From NCBI GenBank assembly GCA_039111635.1, contig JBCAQO010000006.1:1364001-1428000 (forward strand): 64,000 nucleotides of DNA, read 5' to 3'. Position numbers and translations under genes: made by a program. Within the stretch, counting starts at the first letter, position 1; each line of letters opens with the position of its first letter. The stretch comes from Heterobasidion occidentale. Its lineage: Eukaryota > Basidiomycota > Agaricomycetes > Russulales > Bondarzewiaceae. Under the pieces are notes generated by a model. It was not told the origin of the DNA and did no database searches. It was given only the letters and a program-made list of their open reading frames with translations. Shown piece after piece: positions 10,543 through 21,973 of the stretch.

Positions 10543-11929
10543 ATGTCTCTAATCTGCCGTGGTCTTGGAGTCAAAATCATCTCCGAAGGAGAAGGTTTGC
10601 CGTTCTATGACGTGCAGGACCAGTTCAACAAGACGACTGCTTACATTGCGAGTGTAGCAGGCCAGGTTTTTAACACTATGACATCCTGCTACGTTTCACA
10701 GACTTATGCGCTCTTCCCACTCAGACCTTCAAATTTACTATTGTTAGTAGTATAGATGCAAGTGCTATATGCTATATAGATGGGCGGAACATGGAGCATG
10801 TGCTTCTTCGTGCGAACACTCTTACTGTGCTGCAAGGGCCTACTGTGGGCAATCTTCTACAGCGGTATCGATTTTCCACTTTATCTACTACTGGTAAGTG
10901 CTACATTAAGCATACTTCTCGCTTCATTCACCACTTCCCTGGTGCAGATTCAGACTCTGTCAACACGAATTCTCAACCTGATGTCCAAAAGCTGGGCACG
11001 ATAGAGTTAAAGATTCTGCGAGTGTCCAAAATTGGTGAACCCTACTATGACACAAAACGTTCAGCTTCTATCCAATCCAAGAATATTGGTGCGGTCTCTG
11101 AGAGAAGCAAAAAGAATGGCTGGCATGTTGTTTCGTAAGTGTAACCTGATGAATATATGTGATTCGTACGTTGAAATTCATATGAAGGCTAGATCAGGAG
11201 GTGAAGATGGGCCAATCAACACAATATTGTGATGTTTCCTACATCGACAGCGAGGAGAATCCGTATGCTGTATTCGTCATTCAGTACCAGCCGTCTAGTA
11301 AGTTCCCGCCTCTGCCTTGAGTAAAGCCCTGATATCTCATTCGGAGTAAAGTTCTACTTCGTGCGAAAGGCATCATCAAAGAGCCAATTACTCAGGAGTC
11401 TGGTTTAAGCAACCCAGGATCAGGGTCCACTGTCTCTGAAGACCTCAGTAACAATGTTCCCAAGCGTCGAAATGCACCACAGGCAGACGCAGACGCGCCG
11501 AACTCGAAGCGCAGAAAACCCACTCAACCCGAGGGGTCATCTCGAGATGCGACAGCGAACCTCAGGGTATGTCTATTATTGGCATTGAGACCATCACTGG
11601 ATTGACTGGATTTCGTAGGCTGCGTCTAGAAATGTCACAGGCACGGTCGGGGTTAAAAAAGAGCCAAATGAAGATCCTCGGGAACAGGGCAAACGGATCC
11701 AGTCTCTAGAGGTAGGCCTAATCACTTACTGGGCATACTCATTCTCACAAGCATATAGAATGCCTTAAAAGTGTCACAAGATGCGCTCAAATCCATCCAA
11801 TCTGAATTAGATCGTCTGAAGTCGATGAAGTCGACGGCTCCACAGAATGCATGCAAGAACGAGAGAGCGTCCCCAATCAGTCTCGGTTCAGAAGATGGCG
11901 ACATCATCGATCTGACTTTGGAAGACTGA
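10543..11929 (+). CDS. DUF7918-type protein with C-terminal SUMO-interacting-like motif
   Basis: Seven exons: 10543-10665, 10725-10893, 10948-11134, 11188-11297, 11352-11566, 11619-11711, 11759-11929; 1068 nt, 355 residues. The first about 200 residues match the layout of the agaricomycete DUF7918 domain: an N-terminal GLPFYDV strand, SIDASAICYIDGR, LGTIELKILRV, VSYIDSEENPYAVFVIQYQP and LLRAKGII. The C-terminal third is Ser/Lys-rich with a nuclear-signal-like NSKRRKP, a short coiled coil (ENALKVSQDALKSIQSELDR) and a last stretch DIIDLTLED that looks like a SUMO-interacting motif preceded by acidic residues. The family has no known function that I can name; a nuclear role is inferred from the tail only. 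Confidence 0.75.
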
Positions 11930-12353
11930 CGCACCATTTATAGGTTCCTTTGGGGTTTCAAGTTATCTATACATCGGTGCGTTTTATGTCGATTCTCCTG
12001 GTCGATAGATACATACGTTAGAGCAACCTGACCAAGTCTTCTGGTTCATCATTAAAGGCTTGTCCAGGGCTTGCAGCTCAGAGAGTTCTGACATGGCAGT
12101 CATTCATCTTTCCGGCATAACAATCTCTCCATTCGCTCGTACTAATGTTTGCGTGCCTACTAGTTCGCCGTATGCCAATCACTGATATAAATGCAGTACT
12201 CTTCCCATCTCCTTTCGTCTGCTCTTTACCCTACGAGACGCTGGTCGCCTTCATCTCGCTTTCTAAAAGCTATAGTTCCTATCGAGTGCGTGTCAGGGTC
12301 AGACTCCGCAATCGGTACACGTTCATGTAACCAGTTTTCTCGTTTTCAACAGA
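11930..12353. other. Intergenic region
   Basis: Between the DUF7918-type gene and the small cysteine-containing secreted protein, both plus strand. No gene seen. Confidence 0.5.
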
Positions 12354-12772
12354 ATGCAGTATTTATGGTCCATTTTCCTTGCCGTACTCTCTATCCTGCC
12401 GGTTCAGGCCAACAGCGGCGACGGACCCTCATTGGCACGAAGATGTACCGACAGGTGAGCCGCGCTACCCTCCGATTGTCGAGACATGTTGAGCCGGTGT
12501 CTCTGACCCCGTCTGAATGTAGTTATGGAAACATTCGGCATTTAGTCTCCTCACATAGCTGTTGTGCTTCCCCTAAATTTCGTTACCAGTCCTTGGGCCC
12601 TGATGAAGGAACATATGCGTCGCTTTCGTTGTGTTCTCTACATTGAAAGTTTATAAAGATGCGTTGCAGTCGTCATTAGATTAACAGCGCGATTTCAGGT
12701 CGGATAGCAGCCTGTAATTGCCTCGGTACAGATGGAGGCGTCTCGCAAACTATCGCAAAGTGTGCAATTTGA
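12354..12772 (+). CDS. Small cysteine-containing secreted protein (model uncertain)
   Basis: ATG at 12354 opens a strong signal peptide, MQYLWSIFLAVLSILPVQA, followed by NSGDGPSLARRCTD. A GT donor at 12455 and AG at 12522 join to SYGNIRHLVSSHSCCASP. Read straight on, this gives 74 residues ending at 12646. A second intron at 12633-12698 (weak GTTCTC donor) would instead add CRIAACNCLGTDGG and end at 12772, giving 94 residues and eight cysteines. The second version gives a denser cysteine pattern typical of fungal secreted proteins and a clean frame, so I favour it. No family recognised. Confidence 0.45.
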
Positions 12773-12890
12773 TACTGTCAACGAGTGTGACCTCCTTACC
12801 AACGTAGCCTATCCATGGCCGACAAGCTGTACATAGAACGACATGACCGTGTTTGCACGCTCGCGTCACCTCATTAACGAACCATCAGAA

Positions 12891-15521
12891 TCACAGACCC
12901 ATTGCAACCCCCCCAACATCGGCAGCGACTGCCCCTTGATATATATCTCGCGCCTGCACCGTGACGGGATCGACGACATTACGGAGTGCAGAGAGCATCG
13001 CACTGGCAGTCATTTGCAGGCTCCATAGACTGACCGCTTTGATGCGGTGGTTGAAATTTGCTTGAGTGACATGGTATGCCAAAGCATCGTAGACCTGAAT
13101 AAACACGATGAGTTCCGGAAGACAGAAGAAAGTAGAACAGAGGGAGTGAACGTACTTTGATAGAGATGTCGTCCATCAGGCCAGCTAGTAATTAAAGGTC
13201 AGCAAAAGAAAATCACTGCGATAGCGCAAGCACGCACTTTCCCACATCTAAGAAACGAAAAGCTCAGAATTATCCTTATGACACCGGTAAAAATCAGCTT
13301 ACCGTCCAGGAACCATCAAAATGGCCCAATCCTTTGACCACTCGACAACGAATCGGCACCAACGTACGATTGGCACTATCTCACAGCAATCAGCGCACTC
13401 TCCCACCCGCCAGTCGTGGACGCAGTGCGACTCACTTCATAAAGGCCACGATCGGCCGCACAAGCGCACTTCCGCCGTAACTGAGGTCATTTGTCCAGAT
13501 CGGCACTGCAGCCTTCAGGTCCCTGAACCGCAAATCGATGTCTATGATGACTTGCTGTCCTAGCTGTCCGTCGTCCCCGTCCTTTTCAGCGTCAGTTGGC
13601 GCCGTCAGGGGCGGCTTCGCCAACGTGCGCTGGCCGGGAATGCGTTCGGCAACCACCGCCGCCGCCGTGTTCGTGAGAGCGTCGATGAGGACGTTCAGGG
13701 TATCATCATCGGCAGAATCTCGAGGAAATTTGATGTCGAGGACGGCATCGAGTTTGCCCGAGGTGATCCATGAAATGGGGCCCTCTTGTGTTGTCATGGA
13801 TTGAATATGGTCGATATTAACGCCGTCAATGCGGAAGCGCGACTGCTTGTGTGTTGAAAGGTAATATAAGCATGAAACAAGGCGAGCAAAAGATACATTT
13901 CACTTGCCATCGTCGACCAGCCGCCATCTTTCGCGTCTTGCTCGTTTGTCCTCCCAATACTCTGCGGCCGATGTAGACTGAACAAACAATTGTCGAACTG
14001 TCCAACTACCCCCTTGGCCTTCATGAAATCATAGAACAACCATTGTTTTCTTAAGGTGCCAACATCCGCACTGAATATAGAGCAGGTATACGGCCGAAAG
14101 TTGCCAGGCTGGTACACTGTGAATAGGACATCTTCTAGGACAAGTGATTCGAGTTCGAAGTCACCCGGTTGTGCGATGTGTCGAAAAGACGCTGGGTCGA
14201 GATTTGGAGACCACCCCACCGAGCGTCGGTCTGCAGAGAGGAGTCTGAGTCGGGGTAGGAACTATCCACAAAGAGTGAACCGTACCAAGAACACCCCGCA
14301 CACCCTTTACTACAGCATCCTTGACCATCCCCTTGCCGTCTAACCACCGCCATAAGCTGAGTGTTACGTCGATACTATCGACGTTCATGTCAAACATTGA
14401 CCAATTCACGTCGTCGTCCGCGTGTGAATGATCCGCCTTCGCACCCTCCTCTTCTTCGTCTCCAAGCCTATGGTTTGCAGGATGATTGCTCACGTCATAC
14501 CCCAAAGCTGCATTATGTGCAGAATGGCCGACGGGAGACGACGAAGTGGACACGGTAGGTCGACGAGAGACGTAGACGTTTTTGAAAGAGATGCGGGAGT
14601 CTTTCCATTTTGGCACAATTGCGGACTCGAAGATGATCGTGACACCGGTTTCAGAAGTTATGTAGTCGCTGATGGCGCGTGCAACATAAACTATAAGAGG
14701 CCAGATTCGTGATGATCTCATGGGAAGAGAGTCGACAAGTTCAACGAGCGTACCTTGTAACCGCAAGCTATTGGCTATAGCGAAGATGACAGAAAAGAAT
14801 GTCGTTCTGATGCACGAATGTGAACCATTCTGAATGAGAAAGCATTGTTGTCATATTTCTGGAATGCTCACGTTCCAATCAAAATCCACAACCCCTGGCC
14901 GACTAGAAACCAAGTAATGAAAGCAGATATGTCATCCGCGTTGAATTTTCGGAACGCGCGAATGAAAAACCATCGAAAGCGAACGCGCATTCGTTGCGAG
15001 AATCCGTTTGCAGCACTTAGGAAGTCGTCACGGGTTGGCCTACTAGGAACATGCGGAAGAGATTGAGCGAGCCGTCGGAAGAAACGAGGGTAATTGTCGT
15101 AATTGGGTGGCGGTCCAGGATCGCTCATGCTCTGAGGCTTGTCTGCAGGCTCTATAGGTATGGATGCCGATGTTGACGGCGGTTCTGGTAGACGGGCATT
15201 AGTTTGGCTGTTTTGGTGAGGACGACAGGGAGTAGCATGGAAGTTCCGTGAGAATATAGAGATGTTGATAGGACCAGAGACTCGAGGAAAACGCGGGAAA
15301 AGATGGTACGAGCTAGTACCAAAGCGCTGCAGCTTTCTTCTGGGTTCTTGAGCGGAATATGGTGTCGCAGCGACGTGTGGTCGCGTGAAAAATGAGCGTA
15401 TGGCGGCATACCGGTCGAAGCTGGCCATATTTGCACTGAGTCCCGAATGTCTGAGACCCAGCATTCTGGAGGCATTGAGGGATTTTGCTGGAAGCCTCGA
15501 CGAAGACATCATCAGTGACAT
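12891..15521 (-). CDS. MDM31: Mdm31/Mdm32-type mitochondrial inner-membrane protein
   Basis: Mdm31 and Mdm32 act in mitochondrial shape and inheritance and in cardiolipin-linked membrane organisation. The N terminus (ATG 15521) is Arg/Ser-rich without acidic residues, as in a mitochondrial presequence. It is followed by ADDISAFITWFLVGQGLWIL, a membrane segment. Family blocks in order on the minus strand: ITSETGVTIIFESAIVPKW, WSMFDMNVDSIDVTLSLWRW, FRPYTCSIFSADVGTLRKQW then LFYDFMKAKGVVGQFDNCLF, SRFRIDGVNIDHIQS, ISWITSGKLDAVLDIKFP and VIIDIDLRFRDLKAAVP. The last exon reads IQVYDALAYHVTQANFNHR and stops at 12891. At least six exons; I did not fix every splice site. It is divergent from the kinase-like gene with 320 nt between starts. 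I cannot separate Mdm31 from Mdm32 by eye. Confidence 0.88.
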
Positions 15522-15841
15522 GAAAGACGCCGAGGGACAGAAAGACCGTCAAGCGCGTTGGGAGCGACGGTCAAGACATGCACACGACCCGTGGGCAAGT
15601 CAAGCTCAAAGAATTGCCTGCGGGCCAGTGACGTTGTTTGCTTGTGCGTATTTGCCACGTCTTGTAATGGCACTTTCAGTTTCAGGACCCTTTGGCTTCA
15701 ACATATCCTGTTCAATCATGGTTGCGGTGCGTCGTCGCTGTTTGGAATTCATGCCACCTCTTTCCGCTGCCATTCGGTGGATGTCAAGGTTGCCGCCACG
15801 ATGCAAGCTCGAGGTTTTTGCGTATTTCTTTCACTCTCCAG
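15522..15841. other. Divergent promoter region, Mdm31/32 and kinase-like gene
   Basis: 320 nt between two divergent starts. Reading frames that cross it are not supported by codon pattern or homology. No TATA element obvious. Confidence 0.5.
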
Positions 15842-17142
15842 ATGGCATGGAATCATCGACCACACACCCGCCCCCTCACGGACCACTCCATCTCCCCAAC
15901 CGTTCCTGCGATGCCTCTCGAGGACTGTCTTACTGGCACTGCCGTTGCCAATGCCTCCCTTGTTTTTCTTGAGCGCCTGGGAACAGGAACCGACAGTGCC
16001 GTGTATCGCGCCATCGACAGTTTCAGCTGTTCCCCTCAGATATGTGCTGTTAGGTGCTCGCCCAAGTCTGAGCCTCACGCTTTGCAAAGTGCTCGAAGAC
16101 GTGGCGCTTTTCTCCACAGCGAAGTTTGGGCAGCATCAATGGCACACCCTCACATTATCCGTTTCCGTCGCTTGGTACAGGAGGATTCGCGCATCTTTTT
16201 GCTCATGAATTTCTGTCCCTCCGGTAATCTGCATGACGCTATCCAAAGACGGGTCTTTGAAGGGGACAACGGCAAGGTGAAGGTGGCTTTCGCCCCGCTT
16301 CTTGATGCTCTCGAGGAATGCCATCGACTAGGCATCTATCATCAGAACATCAAGCTGAGCAATATCCTTTGCTCGGAGGATGGTTCGCATCTGTGGCTTT
16401 CGGGATTTACCTATGCTACAACGGACAAAACAAGTACAAACTATAGGTATCTTTCTAGCCCTCATGTCAGTCCAGGTATGCTGTTCTCATTTCTTGATGC
16501 GAATTTCCCTTCTCAATGTCAGAATTGACAGAATCTCTTCAACGTGTCCCATATTCTGTTGCAAGAGGATTCTCAACCGCAAAAAACGATGTCTGGGCGC
16601 TAGGGATAATCCTACTGGGCATCCTGACTGGAAGCTATCCTTGGACACTTGCCGACTGCCGGGTCGAGTCCTTCAGAAAGTATCTCTGCAATCCCTCGGA
16701 TTATCTACACAGGACATATCCTACCATCTCATGCGAAGCTCGCGATCTTCTTTGCCGCATCTTGACCGTATATCCTAGGGATCGTATATCTCTTCTGGCC
16801 CTTCATGCAAAGTTTTCGGAAGTCGAGACTTTCTTCAAAACTCTTCAATTGGAATCTCACCAAGCTTCGTCCTTGTTTGCGGAAGTCCTACACAACATGC
16901 CGCGTGTGGTCTCCGACTTTGATACATCAGGTCTTCCGTCAGGTCACGGAGAAGTTGATGGTGACTATTCTCACTACATCTACGTCTGGCCCGGGGTGCA
17001 CACAGACGAGCCACAACCAGAATCGCAGCAGGAATCGGCCGAATCCTCGCAGACGACAGGGATGCCGATTCTGATGAGGTCCGGGACTCTCAGATCGCTG
17101 CACAAGGGTTTCAAGCGATTAAGGACGAATTTCAGCTCCTGA
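15842..17142 (+). CDS. Ran1-like protein kinase fold, probably catalytically dead
   Basis: Exons 15842-16475 and 16523-17142 give 417 residues. The fold is clear: glycine loop LGTGTDSAVYRA, an MNFCPSGNLHDAI hinge, a HPHIIRFRR strand, SPHVSPEL in the activation/APE region, KNDVWALGIILLGILTGSYP (subdomain IX) and PRDRIS (subdomain XI). The kinase-domain end resembles the Ran1/Ksp1/Vhs1 group. Three catalytic positions are lost: the VAIK lysine region reads CAVRCSPK, HRDxKxxN reads HQNIKLSN, and DFG reads SGF. The frame is intact over the whole length, so this is a retained pseudokinase, not a decaying gene. A tail of about 100 residues is Ser/Gln-rich. An alternative start is the ATG at 15912 (MPLEDCLTG). 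Confidence 0.82.
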
Positions 17143-17293
17143 GTATCCTTTGGCTTTGGGATGAGATGTACTGATACATAGCTATGCGATCATTCTACTT
17201 GTTCATTACTACTATATAACGCAAACCTCCACATTTTGTGTACTGTTATTTGGTCTCGCCCTCGTTGATCTCGCTGCCCCTGTCTGATCCTGT

Positions 17294-17321
17294 CAATGGT
17301 TTCTAATATAAGAAACCATTG
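17294..17321. repeat. Perfect 11-bp hairpin after kinase-like gene
   Basis: CAATGGTTTCT, six unpaired bases, AGAAACCATTG. It lies about 150 nt after the stop of the kinase-like gene, so it could fold in the 3' UTR of that transcript. Function unknown. Confidence 0.7.
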
Positions 17322-18437
17322 CCGCATATGGCTCTCTACACGCTCTCCTATGAGGCATTTCATTTCCAGTAAAGATTTCCTGTATTGGGCCGTTCAGATC
17401 GGTGGCTGTGTCGCTCCCGCACTGCCAGCGCTCTTTACAGCTCCACAGACGGTTGTGGTATGAAGTTGAGATGGCACCTCACCGGCCAACCACATAGCTC
17501 CTCAGCGACTGAGCGAGAGCGAGGAGGGCCACAGATACCGCAAACGGTTACACAGTGATCATCCAAGTGATTGCAGAGCTCCTCAGCGCAAGAGGCAAGC
17601 AAGAGGGTGACTAAAGAGCCCCTCAGTGCAAGGCTGAAAGCAAGAGTGAGATAACGACCCTCAAAGACGAGATCATATCTGACCATATGAGGCAAAGCTT
17701 TCCTATATAGGACGAAAACGGACAGAAAGATAAGACGTCGTCGAGCAGAAAATGGCAAAATTATCTATACATAGGACAACTTCCTCTTAAGACGATGTGG
17801 TGTTGAAACTGGCAAATTTATCCATAAGTAGGACATTATATATATATCAGTCTGTACGACAACTGTACGACAATGTATAAAAGATGTCAACGTGGCCGAC
17901 ACGAACCAGACATTATAGTTTGACTACAAAAGCAAGAGCAAGGCGCCGGAGCGAAGCGACGGTGTGCCTTGTTATCTTTGTACAATCAGTGTAGACTTTT
18001 TTTTTTGGCTCGTGATGCCGGCATCTCGTTGAGCATCTGCATTAGACTTTATATGAAGTCTATTCTCCCGGTGCAGTCAGAAATTCTTACGCGAAATCAA
18101 AATGGAGTTACCTTGGCGCCGGGAGCTTCGCACCATTATCCTTGTAGCTCCTTGTAGTCGGCTAGCAATTTTCGCACTGCTCTTCCGTTCGATCACGATT
18201 CCAGTCGCCCTCTTGCTCCACTCCTCCTCGGCTTGTTACACTTGAGGGCCATATACGGGATTGAGCAAGTCTGGGTATGATCTGCGTAGATGATTCAAAC
18301 GCAGCTGCAAGCCAGCAGCCGTTGCTAGACAGAAGACTATCAATGCTAGGGCATGCACTTTTGGGAGGACTGAAGAAGAAACTTTCAGCGCTCAAACGCC
18401 GATCACGACACTCCAATGTGAGGGGCCAATATCGGAT

Positions 18438-18465
18438 TCGCAGGCCTCATGCATGAGGCCTGCGA
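18438..18465. repeat. 28-bp perfect palindrome
   Basis: The half-site TCGCAGGCCTCATG is followed directly by its reverse complement, with no loop. It lies in the gene-poor region. It could be a two-fold protein-binding site or a cruciform-forming sequence; nothing nearby decides. Confidence 0.85.
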
Positions 18466-19524
18466 TCCTCATTTCTTTACTACTCTTTGCTGAGACGCAA
18501 ATAGGCTGTAAGTAGCGTGGAATGATACTTGGCACTTAGGCTCTCGAGAGCTTGAGCTGAAGGACCAAACATGGTCGCTCCCCAGTGAGTATCGCCATAT
18601 CCTTGCAGGGGCTGGTTCGCTGCATTGGTTAGTACTCAGATTACAGTGCACATCGAGAGCTTCCGAACCTGCATTCATAACTGTGCCCGCATCGTTCAAA
18701 ATCACAGGGCAGTCACCTTCACCGTGTTCACTCGGCACACGTCTCTAGTTTACTCTTACCGCTACGTCGCTTGTTTTCTGTCGTCTTGAATGACTGTCGT
18801 TTCCATCCACACGGACCTACTCTATATTAAGAAAATGATGGACGCCACCATGTCTCGGTCGGTCTGGGTGCTCGCGATACCCATCTCGCGGATCGACGAC
18901 CGTCTGGAATTGTCCCGATCCACTGCAGCTGAAGGCTAAGTTGAGTATAGTCCATTCTTAGGTAGGTGGTTCATGAGGAGAGGCAAGCGGTTTGTAGTAC
19001 TAGATTTGTAGTGCAACTTCACAAGACGGCTCGCCGTGTTTACAGTACAGCCAAACGGCCTCTGGAACACCCGCCCGGAGGTGCGCCTCTTCGAACTCTT
19101 CGCGGCTCCCTCTCATTACGGCTTTGCATGACCGCTTGACAACGAGGCGTCGCAAGATTTTGATAGATATCCCCATGTACTCAAGCTGTATCCTCAATTG
19201 TAGTGTTTCCTCATGGTCCTTGGGAACACTATCCCGGACGGCTTCCACGATGTAGCAAGTGTAGCGGAAGTGGGACCACGATTTTTTACCCACTAACTTG
19301 GAAGAATTCAGCACAGCCTGCTAGTCTGGAATGTCTTGGCGAGGCTCGACTACGGCTAGCCCGTGATGATTCCCCATATATCCAAACTTTGGCACTGAAT
19401 TTTCAAATTGGTCAGGTTTTCGGACTTCTTTCGGAATAGTTTGGCTTCTCCAGGAGTCCCAAACGGTTCTCTACCTAGACTCGGCTCGCATCGCTAGGGT
19501 TCCTCTGTCCGGCACACATGTCAT

Positions 19525-19534
19525 TTTATAAAAG
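19525..19534 (+). promoter_or_regulatory. TATA element of glyoxal oxidase gene
   Basis: TTTATAAAAG about 170 nt upstream of the ATG at 19702; the only TATA-like run in the proximal upstream region. Confidence 0.5.
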
Positions 19535-19701
19535 GACAGCGCTGTCCGTTCAGGACCGTCATCACGCCCCTCCTTCAACCTCACACTCATTTCTAATCGT
19601 CTCAAGACCGCTTCGGGCGACGTCAACGCCTTAAGACCCTCATCTCCCATATAATCGATCCTCGACCACTTTTGCATACTGCAATCCTTCCACTCTTTAC
19701 A

Positions 19702-21973
19702 ATGATCTTCTCGTCGCTTCTCGCGTTCGCACTGGCGAGCGCCCCTTCCGCGCTCGCTGCGACGAAGGGCGGCACTTTCGAGGAAGTTGGCGACACACTC
19801 GTTAGTGCTATGATGGTGAGTTTGTCGTAGTGTTCATAGACTTCAATGAACTGTGAGTCCTGACGCGTCGTAGGTGTTCCTCGGGAACGAGGGCAAAGTG
19901 TACATTCTTGACAAGGCTGAGGGTAACCCTACCCAGGTCAACGGACACCCTGCTTGGGCCGCGGTTTGGTACGTTGTGTTCCGCACCTGACAGCGCTTGG
20001 AACGGAGTTATTCACGTTCTCGTGCAGGGACGTCGAGACCCGTAAAGCCACCCCCATGGATGTTCAGACTAATCCATTCTGCGCTGCTGGCATGCACTTG
20101 CCAAACGGCTCGTTTGCTACGTTTGGAGGTAACGGCGCTACATCGCCTGGTGAACTTTGTTCCAATATCTTTCTGAGGTTGCCTTGAGCTCAAGCTTTTA
20201 ACAGGTGGCGAAATTGGCTCGGTCAAGTACGATGGAGGGTACGCCGCCTCGTTTGACGAGACTTATAAGGACTACGACGGACGGACGTCGATTCGTATCA
20301 TTACTCCATGCGACGGCGACATTACCTCTCCCGAATGCCTGTGGTACGATGGCAACGACGGCCCCAAGATGCAGAAGCAGCGTTGGTATCCCGGTGCTGA
20401 GTCTCTGCCTGACGGCAGTGTCGTGCTGATCGGTGGGTTTGTTGCCGGTGGCTACATTAACCGTAACACCCCCAATGTGAATCCTGCCGGTGACGGTGCG
20501 GAGCCTACTTTCGAGTTCTACCCGTCGAGGGGCGAGGCGAAGGTCATGGACTTCATGGTCAAGACTAGCGGTCTCAATGCCTACGCTTTGACTTACTTGA
20601 TGCCCTCCGGCAAGATGCTTGTCCAGGCCAACTACTCGACCAGTACGTAGAAAGGTTTTTTCTTCTCCCACTTTGTACGTCCCTCTAATATTCTGAACCT
20701 TAGTTCTGTGGGACTACGAGAACAATGTCGAGACGCCCCTTCCCGACATGCCTGGCAAGGTTATCCGTGTTTACCCAGCGTCTGGTCCCAACGCAATGCT
20801 GCCGCTCACGCCTAAGAACAACTACAACCCGACTGTTCTATTCTGCGGTGGTACTGATATGCCGGATTCTGCTTGGGGCAACTACAGCTGGCCGATGATC
20901 AACACCTTTGACTACCCCGCATCTGCCGATTGCCAGCGTCTCACTGCCGAGCCTTTGGACGGCTCTGCACCCGCCTACGAGCAGGATGATGACATGTTGG
21001 AGACTCGCACCATGGGTCAGTTCGTTGCGCTCCCCGACGGCACGATGCTCGTTCTCAACGGAGGCAACAACGGCACCGCTGGATACTCCACTGCTACTGG
21101 CCAGACCGCCACTTACAGTGAAATGCCTTGGGGAATGTCCCTTGCATCCGGCCTGCTTTCCGCCCTGCGGTGTACAACCCCAACGCACCCAAGGGCAGCC
21201 GTTGGTCCAACGCCGGCTTCGGGTCGTCCAAGATCCCCCGTCTTTACCATTCCTCCGCTATTCTCCTCGCAGATGGCTCTGTCTTCGTTGCTGGGTCCAA
21301 CCCCAATGTCGATGTCAACACTACCACTGTCTTCCCCACCACCTACAAGGCCGAGATCTTCTACCCTCTTACTTCGATGCCCCCACCCGCCCTAAGCCCA
21401 CCGGTATGCCCAAGACCCTGTCTTACGGCGGTGACCCCTTCGACATCACCATCCCCGCATCGTCTTACTCTCGGGCTCTGGTAACGACGCTGCCGCGAAC
21501 ACCTCCGTTTGGCTCATCCGTGGCGGTTTCACCACCCACGCCCTCAACATGGGCCAGCGCTCTCTGCAGCTGAACAACACCTATACCGTTCAGGACGATG
21601 GCTCGATCACCCTCCACGTCGCTCAGGTCCCCCCGAACCCCAACTTGATCACCCCCGGCCCCATCCTCATGTTCGTCACTATCAACGGCATCCCCAGCAA
21701 TGGTACCCAGGTCATCGTTGGTAACGGTCAGATCGGAACTCAGCCCACGTCGGCGGCCAGCGTGCTCCCTGCGAGCATCAAGTCGGACAAGGCGAAGGGC
21801 TCGGGCAGCCAGAAGACCACCTCCACAAGCCAGGACAGCGGTGCCGCCTCTATCCACGGCAGCGCCATCCTTGGCGCGCTCATGGCGATCGTTGCTGCTG
21901 TTGGCATGATCGGTAAGAACTTTTGCAAACTGCCATATGTAATTGTCTGATGTCGTGCTCGATAGGCTTCTGA
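19702..21973 (+). CDS. Glyoxal oxidase-type copper radical oxidase, probably GPI-anchored (frameshifted as sequenced)
   Basis: AA5 enzymes oxidise small aldehydes to acids and release H2O2, which feeds lignin-degrading peroxidases. Exons 19702-19815, 19874-19968, 20028-20149, 20205-20642, 20704-21912, 21966-21973. Signal peptide MIFSSLLAFALASAPSALA. Key blocks: NPFCAAGMHLPNGSFATFGG (the cysteine of the Tyr-Cys cofactor region), QKQRWYPGAESLPDGSVVLI, PSGKMLVQANYS, PRLYHSSAILLADGSVFVAG (cofactor Tyr and a copper His) and GGFTTHALNMGQR. The end is a Ser/Thr/Lys linker and a hydrophobic tail (GAASIHGSAILGALMAIVAA) closing with GMIGF, as in GPI signals. The frame breaks three times by loss of one base, near 21150, 21367 and 21470. 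Protein similarity continues across every break, so assembly error is more likely than pseudogenisation. Confidence 0.9.

Larger units (their letters stand above)
17143..19701. other. Gene-poor region with degenerate repeats
   Basis: About 2.6 kb without a convincing gene. It holds three degenerate copies of a CTCCTCAGCGCAAG-like motif near 17495, 17575 and 17615, and a second repeat pair of about 24 nt at 17754-17777 and 17811-17834 (GGCAAAATTATC and GGCAAATTTATC at their starts). It also contains a hairpin (17294) and a palindrome (18438). Open frames at 18469-18738 and 19000-19314 on the minus strand show no family similarity. A TATA element at 19525-19534 belongs to the glyoxal oxidase gene. 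The repeats may be remains of a mobile element, but no terminal repeats or transposase are visible. Confidence 0.5.

Noticed and set aside
19000..19314. A 104-codon minus-strand frame upstream of glyoxal oxidase
   Set aside because: No ATG at its start, no motif, isolated in a repeat-bearing region; chance frames of this size are common here.
17143..19701. A transposon or solo LTR in the gene-poor block
   Set aside because: Only degenerate short repeats are visible; no terminal repeats, target-site duplication or element protein could be shown.
19702..21973. Glyoxal oxidase as a pseudogene
   Set aside because: All breaks are single-base losses, similarity continues across them, and the same kind of break affects essential genes nearby. 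An artefact is more likely.
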